The notes under the pieces: generated by a model
What the model was told of the DNA's origin: nothing
The model's input: the letters and a program-made list of their open reading frames with translations, nothing else
The model's database searches: none
Part shown: positions 45,535-53,805 of the stretch, one piece after another
How the letters are laid out: each line of letters opens with the position of its first letter
Numbering within the stretch: the stretch's first letter is position 1
Translations under genes and position numbers: made by a program
From: Dethiosulfovibrio faecalis
GTDB lineage: Bacteria; Synergistota; Synergistia; Synergistales; Dethiosulfovibrionaceae
Length of the DNA stretch: 64,000 nucleotides
Assembly (NCBI RefSeq): GCF_021568795.1
Contig: NZ_JAKGUE010000002.1
Coordinates: forward strand, 153,691 to 217,690
Reading direction: 5' to 3'

Positions 45535-47652
45535 TCAGTCTATGGTGAGCAGATCCCTGTATCTGGGGTAGGGCCATATGTCTCCGGCTACCACCTGCTC
45601 CGCGGCGTCGCTCATACCTCTGATGGCTGCCATCTGGGGTAGGGCTTCCTCCGTTACTATCCGTGCCCTCTCGGAGAGGCCCATGTTGTTGGCCCTCTGT
45701 CTCAGGTCGTCCAGGTTTTCTATTCCCGTTATGAGGCCGTTTTTGAGCGTCACCAGCTCTTTCAGAGATTTTCTCCAAGGATCCATGTCCTTGCGGAGTT
45801 CCTCCGGAAGAGACCCCATGGCCTCCGATTCCAGCGATATCTGTCTGGTGACGGCGGGAAGCACTCCCTCCCTTATCATGGCGGTCATCGTCGCCATCTC
45901 GACGTCCATAGCGTTGACGTACTGCTCCGTCCGTATTTCGTGGTAGGCCTCTACCTCCCTCTCGGTCATTATTCCCAGATCGGCGAAGAGGGAGCGGTTT
46001 TCCGGAATGAGGTACAGGTCCAGAGCCTCCGGCGTAGTGTTGGCCACCGTGAGTCCTCTTTTGGCCGCATCGTTCTGCCACTCGGGAGCGTAGGCGTTGC
46101 CCTCGAAACGGACCGCCTTGCTCTCCTTCGCCCCGTGGCGTATCGCCTCCAAAGCCGCGTCGGTGACGTCCATTCGGCCCTCCGATATCCTGTGCTCTAT
46201 CATCGATGTCATCTCTTCTATCCCTTTGCTCCACACCGCCAGGAGAACCGTGAGAGGGCCCGCAAGGGCCTGAGGGGCGCCTACCGCCCGGAACTCGAAC
46301 TTATTGCCGGTGAAGGCTATAGGAGAGGTCCTGTTTCTGTCCGAGTTGTCCGCGACTACCGCCGGGAGTCTGTTGAGTCCCAGGTCTATCAGGGAGCGGG
46401 ACGGCATTTTGTCAGGAAGGCCCTTCTCTATATTGTCCAATATCTGGGTGAGCAGGTCTCCTAGATAGACGCTCATTATCGCCGGAGGGGCCTCGTGTCC
46501 ACCTAGACGGTGCATGTTGCCCGGAGAGGCTATAGCCGCCCTCAGAAGCCCTCCGTGTTTGGATACTCCCAGCAGAAAGGCGCTCAGAAAGGTGAGAAAC
46601 TGGATGTTCCGTCTCTGGTTGCTGGATGGTTTGAGCAGGTTGCGTCCTTCGCTGTCCCTCAGGGAGAAGTTTAGATGCTTGCCGCTTCCGTTGACGCCTG
46701 CGAAAGGCTTTTCGTGGAGCATCAGCTTGAAGCCGTGTCTGATGGCCATCTTCTTCATTATCTCCATCAGGATGTGGTTCTGGTCGCATCCCAGATTTCC
46801 CTCGGCTATGTCTGGGGCGAACTCGAACTGACAGGGGGCGACCTCGTTGTGTCTGGTCTTGAGGATCTGTCCCATTCGGTACATGTCCCTCTCGACGTCC
46901 TCCATGTAGGCCAGCGTCCTCGGGTGTATCGAGCCGAAATAGTGGGCTTCTACGGTCTGCTCCAGAGGCGAGGGAGCCCCTATGAGGGTGCGACCGCATT
47001 TCATGATGTCCGGTCTTTTTCTGGCTTTCTGCTCGTCCACCAGGAAGTATTCCTGCTCGCCTCCCACGGTGACGTCCACGGATCTGACGCTCCTGTTGCC
47101 GAAGAGCTTCAGTAGGCGCATCGATCTATCTCGGACAACGTCTATCGATTTCAGCAGGGGAGTCTTCATGTCCAGAGGGGTCCCGTCGTAGGATATGAAA
47201 ACAGATGGTATACATAAAGTCGCCCCTTTGGGACTCCTCACTACGAAGGCGGGGCTTGAGGGGTCCCATGTGCTGTATCCTCTGGCCTCGAAGGTGGACC
47301 TTATCCCTCCGGAGGGAAAGGACGAGGCGTCCGGTTCGCTTCGAACCAGCTCCATCCCGCTGAACGAGTCCATAGGGGCTCCAGATTCGTCGGTGGTGAG
47401 AAACGCCATGTGTTTTTCGGCGGTCGTCTCGGTTCTGGGAAGGAACCAGTGGGTGTAGTGGGTCGCTCCCTTGGACACGGCCCATTCCTTCATCGCGGTG
47501 GCCACGAAATCCGCCATCGATATGTCCAGTTTCTGTCCCCCTTCGATGGACGTCACCATCTTGCGGTAGATCTCGTCCGGAAGCACTTCCTTCATGGTCT
47601 TTCTGTCGAACACGTTCATTCCAAAAATTTCCTTTGGTCTGGATACCTCCAT
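45535..47652 (-). CDS. glnN: glutamine synthetase type III
   Basis: 705 residues, the length of GSIII (dodecamer) rather than GSI. DEIYRKMVTSIEGGQKLDIS, THYTHWFLPRTETTAEKHMA, EARGYSTWDPSSPAFV, GGEQEYFLVDEQ, RHNEVAPCQFEFAP, KHLNFSLRD and HEAPPAIMSVYLGDLL are GSIII motifs (catalytic and metal Glu/His sites). ATP-dependent glutamine synthesis from glutamate and ammonia; fits a peptide or amino-acid fermenter controlling nitrogen. GGAGGGG is placed before the ATG. Single gene with its own promoter. Confidence 0.96.
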   Translation of the reverse strand: MEVSRPKEIFGMNVFDRKTMKEVLPDEIYRKMVTSIEGGQKLDISMADFVATAMKEWAVSKGATHYTHWFLPRTETTAEKHMAFLTTDESGAPMDSFSGMELVRSEPDASSFPSGGIRSTFEARGYSTWDPSSPAFVVRSPKGATLCIPSVFISYDGTPLDMKTPLLKSIDVVRDRSMRLLKLFGNRSVRSVDVTVGGEQEYFLVDEQKARKRPDIMKCGRTLIGAPSPLEQTVEAHYFGSIHPRTLAYMEDVERDMYRMGQILKTRHNEVAPCQFEFAPDIAEGNLGCDQNHILMEIMKKMAIRHGFKLMLHEKPFAGVNGSGKHLNFSLRDSEGRNLLKPSSNQRRNIQFLTFLSAFLLGVSKHGGLLRAAIASPGNMHRLGGHEAPPAIMSVYLGDLLTQILDNIEKGLPDKMPSRSLIDLGLNRLPAVVADNSDRNRTSPIAFTGNKFEFRAVGAPQALAGPLTVLLAVWSKGIEEMTSMIEHRISEGRMDVTDAALEAIRHGAKESKAVRFEGNAYAPEWQNDAAKRGLTVANTTPEALDLYLIPENRSLFADLGIMTEREVEAYHEIRTEQYVNAMDVEMATMTAMIREGVLPAVTRQISLESEAMGSLPEELRKDMDPWRKSLKELVTLKNGLITGIENLDDLRQRANNMGLSERARIVTEEALPQMAAIRGMSDAAEQVVAGDIWPYPRYRDLLTID

Positions 47653-47705
47653 GTCTCTTTCCCCTCCTCGTCTTCAGTTCCTGAGTCTTGCAAAAAAGAT
47701 GCCCC

Positions 47706-47734
47706 TTTATACCATCCGTTTCTTTTTTATGCAA
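47706..47734 (-). promoter_or_regulatory. glnN promoter
   Basis: On the minus strand TTGCAT (47734-47729), 17 bases, TATAAA (47711-47706). The leader is about 50 bases. Confidence 0.7.
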
Positions 47735-47741
47735 GAGGTTT

Positions 47742-47771
47742 TTGCTTCTTTTTGCAATATATACGTATAAT
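47742..47771 (+). promoter_or_regulatory. candidate promoter for the hlyD-like/sepF/divIVA genes
   Basis: TTGCTT (47742-47747), 18 bases, perfect TATAAT (47766-47771). The -10 overlaps a ten-base perfect palindrome TATACGTATA (47760-47769). It is back-to-back with the glnN promoter and would give a leader of about 165 bases. A second weaker -10 (TAAAAT, 47905-47910) is closer to the gene. Confidence 0.5.
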
Positions 47772-47853
47772 AGCCTGCGTATACATGAGATTTTGTCGTT
47801 TTTCGCCACGACATGTTTGATATGAACATATTTTGTGGGCTTGCTCTGTGTTT

Positions 47854-47867
47854 TTTATCGTGATAAA
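47854..47867 (+). repeat. 14-base palindrome in the glnN/hlyD-like intergenic region
   Basis: TTTATC-GT-GATAAA is a perfect inverted repeat in an AT-rich 290-base gap (47653-47942). Candidate operator; no named regulator consensus recognised. The rest of the gap contains the two promoters and no coding signal I can support. Confidence 0.4.
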
Positions 47868-47942
47868 GAGTAAAGCTCGATAGAACAAAAAAACGGTGCT
47901 GTTGTAAAATAGGCGGTGCATAAGCGATCGAGGAGGGCTTCG

Positions 47943-48863
47943 ATGAAATCCAAGAGACTGCACGTCGCCTACATATCTTTCGTAACCTTTATCGTGGTCG
48001 CCGTGGTCTCGGTCTATATGGCCTGGTGGTGGCATACATCGGGATCGATTCCCGAGCTGGTAAACGCGAGGACCGTATTCTACAGGGACGATATCCCGAT
48101 ACGGGCGGTCCTGATATGGCGAGAGGAGTTGGTACACTCCAGGGTCAGAGGCTCGATCCAGTACAGGTACGGCTCATCCCCCGCCGTCGTGGGAAAGGGA
48201 GATCTGGTGGGGACTGTCTTGAGAGGCGGGAAGAGCTTTCCCATATACTCTCCCGGAAAGGGATATTTCGTCCCAGGTCTGGACGGTCTCGAGGGGGAAT
48301 GGAGATATTCTTTTATATGGCCCGGATCGGCGTCTTTGCCGGATCCGCCGGGAACCCTCTTTTTTCAGGACCTCTCGGAGATAAGAAGGGACAAGGTAAT
48401 AGGCAAGCTAATTCCTCAACCTCAGAACCTCCGATGTGTGTTCTACTGTCCTCTGACCGATTCCCTCAGCTCCGATATAGGCGGAGGTTCCGTCGAGTTT
48501 AGACTGGATCCCTTGGGAGTTCCCTACAGGGGGGAGGTCCGGGTTGCCCAGAGGATGGGCCATACCGTCAAGCTTTACGTCAATCTGCCGTTTTTCCCTG
48601 CTGACGTATTGACTCGGAGGGAGCTCCGGATTTTCGTCAACGGAGGAGAGGGTAGAGGGGTGGCGGTACCCGATTCGGCCGTGGTGATACGTCAGGGGGT
48701 AAGAGGGGTTTTCGTCCTAGACGGAAACAACGTCTCCTTCAGGGGGGTCGAAGGATTTCCGGTGGATGGAGGTCGTTTTATGGTGGAGGCTGGATTAAAC
48801 CCTGGGAGTCTTGTATTATTGAACGGAATGACCGCTCAAGAGGGGAGGATAAAGTTGTGGTAG
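47943..48863 (+). CDS. HlyD-like membrane-anchored protein
   Basis: 306 residues from the ATG six bases after GAGGAGGG. One span (about 8-28, VAYISFVTFIVVAVVSVYMA), then beta-rich segments: SPAVVGKGDLVGTVLRG and FPIYSPGKGYFVPGLDGLE look like a biotinyl-lipoyl-like barrel-sandwich half, and a C-terminal SAVVIRQGVRGVFVLDG strand pair resembles HlyD/MFP membrane-proximal domains. Next to yggS-sepF, a position where HlyD-like proteins occur in Firmicutes. No transporter partner is adjacent. Confidence 0.55.
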   Translation: MKSKRLHVAYISFVTFIVVAVVSVYMAWWWHTSGSIPELVNARTVFYRDDIPIRAVLIWREELVHSRVRGSIQYRYGSSPAVVGKGDLVGTVLRGGKSFPIYSPGKGYFVPGLDGLEGEWRYSFIWPGSASLPDPPGTLFFQDLSEIRRDKVIGKLIPQPQNLRCVFYCPLTDSLSSDIGGGSVEFRLDPLGVPYRGEVRVAQRMGHTVKLYVNLPFFPADVLTRRELRIFVNGGEGRGVAVPDSAVVIRQGVRGVFVLDGNNVSFRGVEGFPVDGGRFMVEAGLNPGSLVLLNGMTAQEGRIKLW

Positions 48864-49573
48864 ATCCTGTTGATTGTGAAACTCAAGTTAGAGAGGTCTT
48901 GGACCGCATGGCCGAGGCGGCTCTTCGTTCCGGCAGACGTCCGGAGGACGTCCGTCTGTTAGGGGTCACCAAGACCCATCCGGTCGAGAGGATTCTCCCC
49001 GTTGCAAGGACTGGCTTGGTATGGGCCTTGGGCGAGAACAGGGTTCAGGAAGCGGAGGGAAAGATAGAGAGTTGGCCTGAAGATCTCTCCATCCCTTGGC
49101 ACCTGGTAGGCCATCTACAGAGAAACAAAGCCAGAAAGGCGGTGGCTCTTTTCGACGTGATTCACAGTGTGGACAGTCTGCGCCTGGCCGAGACCCTGGA
49201 TCGTCTAGCGCTTGAGTTCGATAAGGCTCCTTACGATATAATGATAGAGGTGAACACTTCGGGAGAGGTTTCCAAGCACGGGGTCTCTCCGGAGGAAGCT
49301 TTGGTCCTTCTAGACGGTATATTCTTTTCGTGCGGTTCCTTGAACCCCGTGGGTTTGATGACGGTAGGGCCTCTTTGCGATGACCAAGTCCGCATAGGCA
49401 GGGCTTTCGAAGTCCTGAGAGAGCTCAAAGATAGAGCGACGAGAGAGTTTGGACGGCCACTGCCGGAACTTTCCATGGGGATGAGTGGCGATTTCGAGCT
49501 GGCCATAGAAGAGGGAAGCACCATAGTGAGGGTAGGTTCGGCTATTTTCGGAGCGAGGGAACGGAGGCAGTAA
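48857..49573 (+). CDS. yggS: PLP homeostasis protein, YggS/PROSC family
   Basis: 238 residues. PLP lysine in LLGVTKTHPVERI (about residue 37), WHLVGHLQRNKARKAV, LSMGMSGDFELAIEEGST and VRVGSAIFG are family motifs. Cytosolic B6-vitamer balancing protein, not a racemase. GTG start inside the end of the HlyD-like gene. Confidence 0.95.
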   Translation: MVDPVDCETQVREVLDRMAEAALRSGRRPEDVRLLGVTKTHPVERILPVARTGLVWALGENRVQEAEGKIESWPEDLSIPWHLVGHLQRNKARKAVALFDVIHSVDSLRLAETLDRLALEFDKAPYDIMIEVNTSGEVSKHGVSPEEALVLLDGIFFSCGSLNPVGLMTVGPLCDDQVRIGRAFEVLRELKDRATREFGRPLPELSMGMSGDFELAIEEGSTIVRVGSAIFGARERRQ

Positions 49574-49578
49574 GGGAT

Positions 49579-50016
49579 ATGTTGAATCGGCTTTTCGAGC
49601 TTTTAGGCATGACCGACGATTACGACGACGATGAGATAGTAATCACCTCCCATAAGGAAGACGGGGTCGGAGAGGCTCCTCCTGCGGTCGAGACCTCAAG
49701 GGAGGAGAGGCTCGATAGGATCATGAGGCCCCTTCCTCCCAAGGCGGAGGTCGTACTTTGCAGAGGGGCGGACTGTCTGGAATTGAAGGACGATCTTCTC
49801 TCCGCCCTTAGACAGGGACGGCTGATACTGATCGACCTCCAGGGTGTCGACCTGGACCTGGGGAACGAGCTGCTGGCCGCCATAAACGAGGTCATCGCCG
49901 CTTCCAAGGGTAGTCTACTCAGGGTATCCAGGAGCAGTTTTCTCGCGACACCGGTGAAGACCGCCTGCGAGGAATGGGTTGCCGGAGAGGAGAGGCAGGA
50001 GAACTCCGGTGACTAG
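49579..50016 (+). CDS. sepF: cell division protein SepF
   Basis: 145 residues. Amphipathic N-terminal membrane helix (MLNRLFELLGM), an acidic linker, and the SepF core (about 70-140) with GRLILIDLQGVDLDLGNELL. Bundles FtsZ and anchors it to the membrane in bacteria. Followed by divIVA with an eight-base overlap. Confidence 0.93.
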   Translation: MLNRLFELLGMTDDYDDDEIVITSHKEDGVGEAPPAVETSREERLDRIMRPLPPKAEVVLCRGADCLELKDDLLSALRQGRLILIDLQGVDLDLGNELLAAINEVIAASKGSLLRVSRSSFLATPVKTACEEWVAGEERQENSGD

Positions 50017-50482
50017 TCTCGTTACGGTCCTGGACGTAGAGAACGTCTCCTTCTCCAGGACCATAAGAGGCTATAATCCCGACGAGGTCGAGGATTTTCT
50101 CGATCAAGTCGCCGATACCCTTCAGTACTCGGCGGAACGGCAGGCCGAGCTGGAACAGGAGATCAGAAGACTTCAGGAAAAGATGGGCGAATACGACACT
50201 ATGAGGGATTCCCTTCAGGAGGCCCTGCTTATGGCTCAGAGAAGCTCGGAGGAGCGACTCGGATCGGCCAGGAAAGAGGCCGACGCCATAGTGGCAGAGG
50301 CGAGGAGCCGTGCCGAGGGGATCGTCAACGAGGCTAGAGGCAAAAAAGACGATCTCCTACGCCAGTGCGACGAGGCTCGGAAGACCAAGGAGATGTTTCT
50401 GGCCGATTTCAGGTCTCTCCTGGTTCGTTTCAGCAGCCTCGTGGATGGATCGGACAGAGAGGAGGAGGACTCCTTTCCGTGA
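50009..50482 (+). CDS. divIVA: DivIVA domain protein
   Basis: 157 residues from the GTG overlapping sepF. Lipid-binding N-domain (VENVSFSRTIRGYNPDEVEDF, shown in part: RTIRGYNPDEVEDFL) and two coiled coils (about 45-80, 85-135). Recruits division or growth factors to curved membrane. Ends overlapping recG (GTGA). Confidence 0.9.
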   Translation: MTSLVTVLDVENVSFSRTIRGYNPDEVEDFLDQVADTLQYSAERQAELEQEIRRLQEKMGEYDTMRDSLQEALLMAQRSSEERLGSARKEADAIVAEARSRAEGIVNEARGKKDDLLRQCDEARKTKEMFLADFRSLLVRFSSLVDGSDREEEDSFP

Positions 50483-52542
50483 CCGTTTTGGACAGTTCCA
50501 TCCGGTATCTCAACGGAGTGGGTCCCGTCAAGGCGTCCCGGCTGGAAAGGCTGGGAGTGCGCACTTTGGGGGATCTGCTCTTTTTTTTCCCACGTCGCTA
50601 CGAGGATAGACGACGGATAGTGCCGTTGAAGGATCTTCAGACCGATACCGTGGCGGCGTCCATCGTCACGGTGGTGTCCACCGATAACCGTGTGTCTGTG
50701 AAGAAGAGGATCTCTCTTACCAGGGCCATCGTGAGCGACGGTCACGGTCTGGCCTCCGCTTTATGGTTCAACCGCAAGGGGCTGGATCGTCTGTTGACCT
50801 CGGGGACCAGGGTGGCCCTCTATGGGAAGATCGCCAAAGAGGGCGGAATGGCTCAGTTTGTGGCCCCCGAATTCGAGATCCTTCGAGAGGGCGAGGTTCC
50901 AGTTCAGATCGGAGGGATAGCCGCAGTATACTCCCTTACCGCCGGTCTCTCCGACCGATGGCTGAGAAAGATTATACATAGATTGCTCGATCAGGTTCTG
51001 CCCGAACTGGAGGACCATATGCCGGAGTTGCTCCTGAGGGATCTGGACCTGGATCCCCTCGGTTGGGCTATAAGGGAGATGCACTGCCCCGTCTCTCCGG
51101 AAAGCTGGAAAAGAGCCCGTCGTCGTCTGGCTTTCGACGAGCTCTTTATGCTTCAGATCGGCCTTGCCATTCGTAGACGATCTGTAGGGGAGCTTCGAGG
51201 AGCTCCTAGACTCCCCCAGGGAGGTCCTCTCAGGCGGAAGATCGAACATTCGCTTCCGTTCAAGCTAACCGAGGATCAGAGCAGGGTCCTGGCCGAGATA
51301 GGTACGGATATGTCCTCGGATGTAACCATGAACCGTCTTCTCCAGGGCGACGTCGGGTCCGGTAAGACCGCCGTGGCAACTCTGGCCATGATGCAGGCCG
51401 TAGACGGGGGAACTCAGGCTGCCCTCATGGTCCCGACCTCTATATTGGCCCAGCAGCACGCCATAAGGCTGAAATCCTTTCTAGAACCTCACGGAGTCAG
51501 AGTTGGTCTGCTGACAGGTGGACTTTCGGCCAAGGAACGGAGAGTCCTCCTGAAGGAGATAGCCGAAGGCTCGGTCGATCTGGTCATAGGCACTCACGCA
51601 GTCATTCAGGAGGACGTGGCCTTTAACAGGTTGGGGCTGATAGTAATAGACGAGCAGCACCGATTCGGCGTGCTTCAAAGGGGGGCTCTCGGAGGGAAGG
51701 GAGAGATGCCCCATGTCTTGGTCATGACGGCCACTCCTATCCCTCGAACCTTGGCTCTGTCGGTATACGGAGATCTCTCCGTGTCTGTGATAAGGACGAT
51801 GCCGGAGGGGCGGATCCCGGTCAAGACCAGGTGGATAGGGGATCATAAGGTGGACGATCTCTACGGTTTTTTGGACTCGGAGATGGACAGAGGCAGGAGG
51901 ATCTTCTGGGTCTGTCCCCTCATAGAGGAGAGCGAGCATCTGAACGCCCGTCCTCTGGAGGAGCGGTTCGACTTTTTGGTCCGTCGTTTCGGATCGGAAA
52001 GGGTATCCATGCTCCATGGCAGGATGTCCATGGAGGAGCGTCGATCGGTTATGGATGAATTCGCCTCCGGAGAGAAGCCTCTTCTTGCATCGACCACCGT
52101 GATAGAGGTAGGGGTCGACGTCCCCGAGGCGACGGTTATGGTCATTGAGGGAGCCGAGCGTTTCGGACTCTCCCAACTTCACCAGCTAAGGGGAAGGGTC
52201 GGGCGAAGCGACGAGCAATCCTGGTGTTTTCTGCTGGGAAAACCGGGAACCCAGGACGGCAACAGACGGCTCGAGGCGATCTGCTCCAGTTCCGACGGGT
52301 TCGAGGTGGCCGAGGCTGACATGGCGATTCGAGGTCCAGGCGAGATATGCGGGACCAGACAGCACGGACTCACCGATTTCAAGGTGGCCGATCTGATAAG
52401 AGACGGGGAACTGTTGACCCTGGCCAGACGGATCGCGATCGACATGGTAGATCGAGACCCCGCCCTGGATTCGATCCCGGCAGTGAGGGAGATGGTCTTC
52501 AGGATGTATCGGGAGAAGCTGGAGCTTGCCGGTACCGCTTGA
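50479..52542 (+). CDS. recG: ATP-dependent DNA helicase RecG
   Basis: 687 residues from the GTG at the divIVA stop. Wedge domain (IRYLNGVGPVKASRLERLG, OB region to about 150), helicase motifs: Walker A LQGDVGSGKTAVATLAMM, DEQH box VIDEQHRFGVLQRG, MTATPIPRTLALSVYGD, TTVIEVGVDVPEATVMV, QLRGRVGRSDEQSWCFLL. Remodels stalled forks. Confidence 0.97.
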   Translation: MTVLDSSIRYLNGVGPVKASRLERLGVRTLGDLLFFFPRRYEDRRRIVPLKDLQTDTVAASIVTVVSTDNRVSVKKRISLTRAIVSDGHGLASALWFNRKGLDRLLTSGTRVALYGKIAKEGGMAQFVAPEFEILREGEVPVQIGGIAAVYSLTAGLSDRWLRKIIHRLLDQVLPELEDHMPELLLRDLDLDPLGWAIREMHCPVSPESWKRARRRLAFDELFMLQIGLAIRRRSVGELRGAPRLPQGGPLRRKIEHSLPFKLTEDQSRVLAEIGTDMSSDVTMNRLLQGDVGSGKTAVATLAMMQAVDGGTQAALMVPTSILAQQHAIRLKSFLEPHGVRVGLLTGGLSAKERRVLLKEIAEGSVDLVIGTHAVIQEDVAFNRLGLIVIDEQHRFGVLQRGALGGKGEMPHVLVMTATPIPRTLALSVYGDLSVSVIRTMPEGRIPVKTRWIGDHKVDDLYGFLDSEMDRGRRIFWVCPLIEESEHLNARPLEERFDFLVRRFGSERVSMLHGRMSMEERRSVMDEFASGEKPLLASTTVIEVGVDVPEATVMVIEGAERFGLSQLHQLRGRVGRSDEQSWCFLLGKPGTQDGNRRLEAICSSSDGFEVAEADMAIRGPGEICGTRQHGLTDFKVADLIRDGELLTLARRIAIDMVDRDPALDSIPAVREMVFRMYREKLELAGTA

Positions 52543-52558
52543 TCCGGGAGGTGATTCG

Positions 52559-52996
52559 TTGGATCGACATGAGAGATACCTTCAAAATCTACTGGGAAGA
52601 GGGGTGTATCCCAGAAAGGAGCTTTTCGTCCGGCTGAGGCGAAAGGGTTGCGAGCGGTCCACGGCAGAGGCGCTCTTGAACCGCTACGAGGAGTTGGGTC
52701 TGATAGACGATCGAGCCTACGCTATCCTGTTCGTGGATGGCCACCCCGACTGGTCGTTAAGGCGTATAAGAGATGAGCTTCGCTCCAGAGGCGTCCCCTC
52801 CGATCTTATCGTAGACGCTATAGAGGTGGCCGATATAGACGAGGAGGAAAGGGCGATCCGTCTGGCCGAGGGATGGCGTTCCGTCGGAATCGAGAACCGG
52901 AAAATAGAGGGAAGGCTCTTTCGCAGGGGGTTCCCCGGAGACGTCGTCTACAGGGTCCTGGGAGACGACGTTCGGAGATACGACCGACCCGATTAG
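52559..52996 (+). CDS. recX: RecX-family regulatory protein
   Basis: 145 residues from a TTG with GGGAGGTG five bases upstream. Repeated three-helix modules: ERYLQNLLGRGVYPRKEL, GLIDDRAYAILFVDGHPDWS, RIRDELRSRGVPSDLIVDAI. RecX caps RecA filaments. The stop codon overlaps the stop of the convergent GntR gene. Confidence 0.85.
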   Translation: MDRHERYLQNLLGRGVYPRKELFVRLRRKGCERSTAEALLNRYEELGLIDDRAYAILFVDGHPDWSLRRIRDELRSRGVPSDLIVDAIEVADIDEEERAIRLAEGWRSVGIENRKIEGRLFRRGFPGDVVYRVLGDDVRRYDRPD

Positions 52997-53685
52997 GGGT
53001 GTCCCTGCCGGAACAGGCGGTCGGCTATCCTGAGGTGGTCCTCTGTGATCTCCATGGCTCTCCTCTCGTCGCCGATCTCAACGGACTTCACCAGTTCTCG
53101 GTGTTGAAACAGTACCTCGTCGGGGAGTCCGGGGTTGGCGAAGAGCCTTCTCCTGGTGTCCCCTATATATCGCTCCATGAGGAGGGCGACCCCCTCGAAT
53201 ACCCTGGATAGGAGCTTGTTTTTCGCTCCGTCCACCACCGACATGTGCAGAAGCGAGTCCCATCTGGCGCCGTCGGCGTCAGTCGAGGATTTTTCCAGCT
53301 TTTCCAGTTCTCTGAGACATTTTTTCATCCTGTTCACATCCGATTCGTCCCTTCGTCTCGCAGCTAGGCCGGACGCGGGAATCTCGACCAGACGTCTCAT
53401 CTCCATCAGCTGGTCCATGGTCTCGTGAGGCCACAGCATGACCCCCGATATCACCCCGTCCAGGCTTGAGGCGATGTCCCTTCCTGTGACGTATATTCCC
53501 TCTCTGCCCTTTATATCCAGTATGCCCATGCCCTCCATGGTGACCAGGGCCTCTCTCAAGAGGCCTCTGCTCACCCCTAGGGTCTCGGCGAAATCCCTCT
53601 CGGAGGGGAGTTTCCCCGAGGGGAACTCCCCTCCTTCTATCAATCCGGCGATTCTGTCTATAAGGTTCTTCCTCTTGCTTTCCAT
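52993..53685 (-). CDS. FadR/GntR-family transcription regulator (FCD domain)
   Basis: 230 residues. Winged helix about 5-70 (FPSGKLPSERDFAETLGVSR, LLREALVTMEGMGILDI), then the helical FCD ligand domain (MRRLVEIPASGLAARRR, DSLLHMSVVDGAKNKLLSRV, HRELVKSVEIGDERRAMEIT, EDHLRIADRL) with the metal-binding Asp/His pattern. Such proteins respond to sugar acids, hydroxy acids or lactate. Divergent from the TRAP operon, whose promoter region carries matching operators. Confidence 0.92.
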   Translation of the reverse strand: MESKRKNLIDRIAGLIEGGEFPSGKLPSERDFAETLGVSRGLLREALVTMEGMGILDIKGREGIYVTGRDIASSLDGVISGVMLWPHETMDQLMEMRRLVEIPASGLAARRRDESDVNRMKKCLRELEKLEKSSTDADGARWDSLLHMSVVDGAKNKLLSRVFEGVALLMERYIGDTRRRLFANPGLPDEVLFQHRELVKSVEIGDERRAMEITEDHLRIADRLFRQGHP

Positions 53686-53721
53686 CTTGGTCCATCTCCT
53701 CCGTGTAGGTCCTATTCGGTG

Positions 53722-53750
53722 TTGTCAAGCGATCCCTATTCTAATATAAT
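53722..53750 (+). promoter_or_regulatory. promoter of the TRAP-ilvD operon
   Basis: TTGTCA (53722-53727), 17 bases, perfect TATAAT (53745-53750). The transcript would start near 53757, directly before the operators. Confidence 0.8.
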
Positions 53751-53761
53751 GTCCTCGGTTT

Positions 53762-53784
53762 TGGTAGTACCATTGGTCCAACCA
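53762..53784 (+). promoter_or_regulatory. tandem FadR/GntR-type operators
   Basis: Two copies of TGGT-N3-ACCA: TGGTAGTACCA (53762-53772) and TGGTCCAACCA (53774-53784), centres 12 bases apart. They fit the GntR-family pattern yGTNNNACr and lie just downstream of the predicted start point, so binding would block transcription. Confidence 0.75.
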
Positions 53785-53805
53785 AGAAGGGGAGGTACGA
53801 AGAAG

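Noticed and set aside
45377..46234. 285-codon minus-strand frame overlapping glnN in another register
   Set aside because: Same strand as glnN but a different frame; the translation is Arg/Gly-rich and motif-free while the glnN frame shows clear GSIII motifs.
49979..50008. Longer N-terminus for DivIVA
   Set aside because: The extra residues (MPERRGRRTP) are unlike DivIVA and come from sepF in another frame; the overlapping GTG at 50009 gives the normal start.
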